A program made the translations under genes and the position numbers. DNA of 8,032 bases from JAAOZN01 sp964421575 (lineage in GTDB: Archaea; Thermoproteota; Nitrososphaeria; Nitrososphaerales; JAAOZN01), in assembly GCA_964421575.1 (NCBI GenBank), contig CAYQXI010000021.1, positions 1-8,032 of the forward strand. The letters are read 5' to 3'. Positions 5,453 to 8,032 of this stretch are shown piece after piece. Numbering within the stretch: position 1 is the stretch's first letter; each line of letters starts with the position of its first letter. The notes below the pieces were generated by a model. It did no database searches. It was not told the origin of the DNA and saw only the letters and a program-made list of their open reading frames with translations.

Positions 5453-6184
5453 TTGGTTCACTGGGCGATGGTTATAGATCTGCGGAGATGCATCGGGTGC
5501 AGATCCTGCATGGCTGCATGCAAAGCAGAAAACAACACAGGCAGCGGCATGTTTTGGATGTATGCGTTCAGAAAAGAGGTAGGGAAGTACCCTAATGTTA
5601 CGAGGAGGTTTCTGTCTAGACCTTGTATGCACTGCCAACACCCCTCTTGTGTAGAAGCGTGCCCAACTCAGGCTAGACATAAGAACGAGGCCGATGGACT
5701 CGTTCTTACCAACTACTCGAAATGCATCGGTTGCAGATACTGTGTAGTTGCCTGCCCGTATAATGTGAACTCCTTCAACTGGAAGGAGCCGAAGAAGAAT
5801 CAGTACTTTGACTGGGAAGTAGAGGGCAGGGATTTGTATGGTAAAGGTGGGGTCACAGAGTATGTGGGTGATGCTATCCCACCTAACCTTAATCCAAATG
5901 TTGCAAGAAGAGATATCCCTACCTTACAATACCGGTTTGTTGGTGTTGTGGAAAAATGCACCTTTTGCGCCCATCGCATATGGTTCGGCGTGAAGAATGG
6001 TCTTAAGCCCGGGGTGGATAGAGATGCGACACCAGCCTGTGTTATCACGTGCCCGGTAAAGGCTTTGCATTTCGGCGACCTTGATGATCCCACCAGCAAT
6101 GTTTCTAGGATGCTGGCGAAAAGAAGGTGGCAGAGGGCGTTAGAGGATCTTGGAAACGAGCCCTCTGTTTACTATTTGTTTTAG
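5453..6184 (+). CDS. Ferredoxin-like four [4Fe-4S] electron-transfer subunit of a molybdopterin oxidoreductase (DmsB/PsrB/NrfC type)
   Basis: The 243-residue protein has 16 cysteines in DmsB/PsrB order: C13/C16/C19/C23 at the N-terminus, C58/C61/C66/C70 (CMHCQHPSCVEACP), C91/C94/C97/C101 (CIGCRYCVVACP) and C169/C172/C196/C200. These fit four [4Fe-4S] clusters forming a wire between the catalytic subunit and the membrane quinone site. It has no signal peptide, so it probably crosses the membrane bound to the Tat-targeted catalytic subunit, as established for this family. It is longer than the roughly 190-200 residues of PsrB. The extra length lies mainly between C101 and C169, about 67 residues rich in Asn, Pro, Tyr and Asp, and in a 23-residue spacer between C172 and C196. 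It starts with TTG and is followed after 9 bases by the NrfD-like gene. The family is clear; the substrate system is not. Confidence 0.93.
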   Translation: MVHWAMVIDLRRCIGCRSCMAACKAENNTGSGMFWMYAFRKEVGKYPNVTRRFLSRPCMHCQHPSCVEACPTQARHKNEADGLVLTNYSKCIGCRYCVVACPYNVNSFNWKEPKKNQYFDWEVEGRDLYGKGGVTEYVGDAIPPNLNPNVARRDIPTLQYRFVGVVEKCTFCAHRIWFGVKNGLKPGVDRDATPACVITCPVKALHFGDLDDPTSNVSRMLAKRRWQRALEDLGNEPSVYYLF

Positions 6185-6189
6185 GTGGT
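6183..6189 (+). promoter_or_regulatory. ribosome binding site AGGTGGT supporting the TTG 6194 start of the NrfD-like gene
   Basis: AGGTGGT overlaps the stop of the preceding gene (TAG 6182-6184) and lies four bases before TTG 6194. It disfavours GTG 6185, which lies inside the site, and GTG 6215, which has only a G-run touching the start codon. Confidence 0.55.
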
Positions 6190-6193
6190 CTGC

Positions 6194-7453
6194 TTGAGAC
6201 TCGAAATTTGGGGGGTGAAAATCACACAACGGTTAGCTGCTTGGATAGCATTTCTTGCACTTCTGATACTTATCGGGGTTTTTGGGTTTAGTCGAACGCT
6301 ACTGGAGGGGCATTGGTGGACAGGGCTACAGGTTCCGTCAATGGGCGGTGCAGTCTGGGGTCTCTACGTAACAAACTACATCTTCTTAATAGGTGCAAGC
6401 GCAGGAGGCTTCATTATAGCCGCATCAGCTCACATATTCAACGTAGAAAAATACAAATCCGTTTCTACGCTCGCGACACTTCTAGCGCTCATCATAATCC
6501 TCCTCCCGCCCATCTTCATAGCCGCAGATCTGGGAAGACCCGATAGATTGCTCCACGTCGCTTATCCAACACCAAACCTCAGGTCCCCCCTCTTCTACGT
6601 CCTTCTCACACTCACCCTATACATAATTCTGCTAACACTGGAAGGCTGGTTCTCGATGAGAAGGAGGCTAGCAAAGAAGAGAAGGTGGTTGACACTAGGC
6701 TTTGACGACCTTTCAGAATACTCTAAGCATAAGGATGAACAGATTCTGAGAGTGCTTTCCCTAGTAGGCCTTCCCTTAGCGGTCTCAGTCCACTCTGTGA
6801 CCGGTTGGATCTTCGGCTTAATGAAGTCGCGGCCCTTCTGGCTCAGCCCGCTGATGGCGCCAATCTTCCTTTCCTCAGCCTTAGTATCTGGTGTTGCGCT
6901 TCTTATCTTCGCATGCATAGTCGTCAAGAGGTTCGCTGGTTTTAAGATCGAGCAAGACACTCTCTCAGATCTTGCGCGGCTCCTCTTTATGATGATACCG
7001 ATAGACATCTTCTTCCTCATGATAGAGGTGCTTACCGTAGCATACGCCCACGAACCTACTGACATGAGACCCTTACTCTTCTTGCTGGTGGGTTCAAATG
7101 CGCCGCTCTTCTGGTTTGAAATAATTGCGGGTGCGCTGATACCATTTGTGATCCTCGCCTTCCCCAAATATAGAAGATCTACAAGGGTGCTTACTCTTAC
7201 TTCTTTGCTAATCTTAGTAGGTATATGGCTGAAGAGGTGGAATCTTTTAATGGCTGGGACACTCTTCACCCACGAGTGGTTTGGTTGGGCTGAGTATCCT
7301 TTAGGTTCGTATGCTCCAACGTGGGTTGAGTGGTCGGTGATGGCTGGTATATATGGAGGGGCTGCCCTTCTTTTCACCTTGGTTATCAAGTTTCTACCCG
7401 TAGAGGAAGAAGAGACGGTTATCCATGCCCCAACTATAGCGGAGGTGGAGTAG
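6194..7453 (+). CDS. NrfD/PsrC-type integral membrane subunit, quinone-interacting
   Basis: The protein has 419 residues from TTG 6194 (GTG 6185 or GTG 6215 are alternatives) and about ten hydrophobic segments: roughly 15-33, 53-78, 92-111, 131-149, 187-205, 215-243, 262-285, 296-318, 332-346 and 384-403. NrfD-family landmarks are WGLYVTNYIFLIGASAGGF in the second helix, the loop DLGRPDRLLHVAYPTPN (from D112), the HSVTGWIFGL helix followed by a Pro/Trp loop, and RWNLLMAG in a late helix. Such proteins anchor the Fe-S subunit and exchange electrons with menaquinone or another quinone; some members are proposed to move protons. An 18-residue basic cytoplasmic-type stretch (about 150-170) and an acidic C-terminal tail (VEEEET) suggest topology. 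The gene sits nine bases after the Fe-S gene, and its TAG directly abuts the ATG of the catalytic gene, so translation is probably coupled. Confidence 0.92.
   Translation: MRLEIWGVKITQRLAAWIAFLALLILIGVFGFSRTLLEGHWWTGLQVPSMGGAVWGLYVTNYIFLIGASAGGFIIAASAHIFNVEKYKSVSTLATLLALIIILLPPIFIAADLGRPDRLLHVAYPTPNLRSPLFYVLLTLTLYIILLTLEGWFSMRRRLAKKRRWLTLGFDDLSEYSKHKDEQILRVLSLVGLPLAVSVHSVTGWIFGLMKSRPFWLSPLMAPIFLSSALVSGVALLIFACIVVKRFAGFKIEQDTLSDLARLLFMMIPIDIFFLMIEVLTVAYAHEPTDMRPLLFLLVGSNAPLFWFEIIAGALIPFVILAFPKYRRSTRVLTLTSLLILVGIWLKRWNLLMAGTLFTHEWFGWAEYPLGSYAPTWVEWSVMAGIYGGAALLFTLVIKFLPVEEEETVIHAPTIAEVE
7441..7447 (+). promoter_or_regulatory. ribosome binding site GGAGGTG of the catalytic subunit gene
   Basis: GGAGGTG is a full match to the archaeal anti-Shine-Dalgarno core and lies six bases before ATG 7454, inside the last codons of the NrfD-like gene. 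It is the strongest ribosome binding site in the window and marks the start with confidence. Confidence 0.75.
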
Positions 7454-8032
7454 ATGGGCGAAGAGAAGATTACAAGAAGAGATTTCGCTAAGATCGTCGC
7501 AGGAACAGGAGGTATTATAGCTTTAGGGAGCGTGCTATCCAACCTTGAGCCAAGTCAACTACTTGCGGTGTCGGTTGAGAAAAAAGAAAGTAGCCCCAGT
7601 AATATCGAGGATGTGAGGATACCTTCTGTGGACCTAATGTGCACAGTGAGTTGTGGTATTTTAGCGAGGCGAGTCAATGGAAGGCTTGTGAAGATCGAGG
7701 GTAACCCTAACCATCCGATTAACGAAGGAGGGCTCTGCCCTAAGGGAAACTGCGGCATCATGACACTCTACGACCCCTATCGCATTAAAGCACCCTTAAA
7801 GAGGACGAATCCCAAGAAGGGAAGAGGAGAAGACCCGGCGTGGGTCGAAATCAGCTGGGACGAGGCGATAGAACTAATTGCTTCAAATCTAAGAGAGATC
7901 AGAAGAAGAAAACCGAATGCCTTTGTTCTACTGCACGGCGAAAACCAGATCCCCGAGTTTACCGCCGCGTTCATGTCAGCCTTCGGCTCAGTCAACGATA
8001 TTGGTAGAGGTAGCCTCGGCGAGGCTGCGCTC
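7454..8032 (+). CDS. Tat-exported molybdopterin oxidoreductase catalytic subunit, N-terminal 193 residues (3' end outside window)
   Basis: The frame is open from ATG 7454 to the right edge. A twin-arginine signal TRRDFAK (residues 7-13) with a hydrophobic stretch (14-28) directs export of the folded enzyme. The N-terminal Fe-S domain follows: C63-T-V-S-C67, G-R-L-V-K-I-E-G-N-P (76-85), HPIN (87-90), then C95-P-K97-G, with K97 as the conserved electron-transfer Lys. The usual first Cys (C-x-x-C) is D60. AWVEISWDEAIELIA (129-143) begins the molybdopterin domain, and FGSVNDIGRGSLGEAA (177-192) aligns with the segment that usually carries the Mo-ligating Cys, here apparently G189. With the two upstream subunits this is a PsrA/PhsA/ArrA/TtrA-like enzyme facing outside the membrane. 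Polysulfide, thiosulfate, tetrathionate and arsenic oxyanions are all possible substrates; the visible third of the protein does not decide. Confidence 0.92.
   Translation, partial: MGEEKITRRDFAKIVAGTGGIIALGSVLSNLEPSQLLAVSVEKKESSPSNIEDVRIPSVDLMCTVSCGILARRVNGRLVKIEGNPNHPINEGGLCPKGNCGIMTLYDPYRIKAPLKRTNPKKGRGEDPAWVEISWDEAIELIASNLREIRRRKPNAFVLLHGENQIPEFTAAFMSAFGSVNDIGRGSLGEAAL

Noticed and set aside
5800..6099. Minus-strand frame of 99 codons opposite the Fe-S subunit
   Set aside because: It lies fully inside a gene whose 16 cluster cysteines prove the plus-strand frame, and has no recognisable features.
6595..7542. Long minus-strand open frame (315 codons) opposite the NrfD-like gene and the start of the catalytic gene
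   Set aside because: Antisense of a hydrophobic gene often stays open. The translation is basic and Ser/Thr-rich without motifs, and the plus strand carries well-supported genes with ribosome binding sites.

Overview
The window looks like chromosomal DNA of an archaeon, probably a thermophilic or at least anaerobic/microaerophilic member of the TACK group; that placement is inference. The support is: TATA-like boxes of the TTTAAA/TTTATAAA type upstream of genes, some leaders short or absent, GGAGGTG-type ribosome binding sites where they occur, heavy use of TTG starts (five of nine assignable starts), and families common in archaea (MobB, a TrmO-like/FmdE protein, a SpoIIM-like membrane protein, NrfD-type respiratory membrane subunits). 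No rRNA, tRNA, CRISPR array or insertion sequence was seen.

Layout. Positions 1-452 hold the 3' part of an unrecognised gene with a coiled coil and a small globular C-terminal domain. A DUF72 TIM-barrel protein (516-1214) and a SpoIIM-like membrane protein (1258-1752) follow on the same strand. The second meets, tail to tail with a 14-base overlap, a minus-strand gene of the homocitrate/isopropylmalate synthase superfamily (1739-3175) whose sequence best fits Re-type citrate synthase. A 310-base divergent intergenic region follows; it contains a possible frameshifted small membrane-protein frame. Then come mobB (3486-4037) and, convergent with a 35-base overlap, a minus-strand protein with a shortened TrmO-like domain fused to an FmdE-like domain (4003-4713). 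A GNAT acetyltransferase (4804-5376) is divergent from it.

The last 2.6 kb is a tight respiratory operon behind its own TATA-like element: a four-cluster ferredoxin-like subunit (5453-6184), an NrfD/PsrC-type membrane subunit (6194-7453) and the start of a Tat-exported molybdopterin oxidoreductase (7454 to beyond the window end). Together they form a PsrABC-like membrane oxidoreductase that exchanges electrons with the quinone pool; the substrate cannot be read from the sequence. MobB, 1.4 kb upstream, belongs to the pathway that makes the guanine dinucleotide form of the molybdopterin cofactor such an enzyme needs.

The most interesting point is in the catalytic subunit. The first cysteine of its N-terminal iron-sulfur motif is aspartate, and the position where relatives usually carry the molybdenum-ligating cysteine appears to be glycine. 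The TrmO-like/FmdE fusion, which lacks the TrmO catalytic core, and the probable archaeal Re-citrate synthase are the next most notable.
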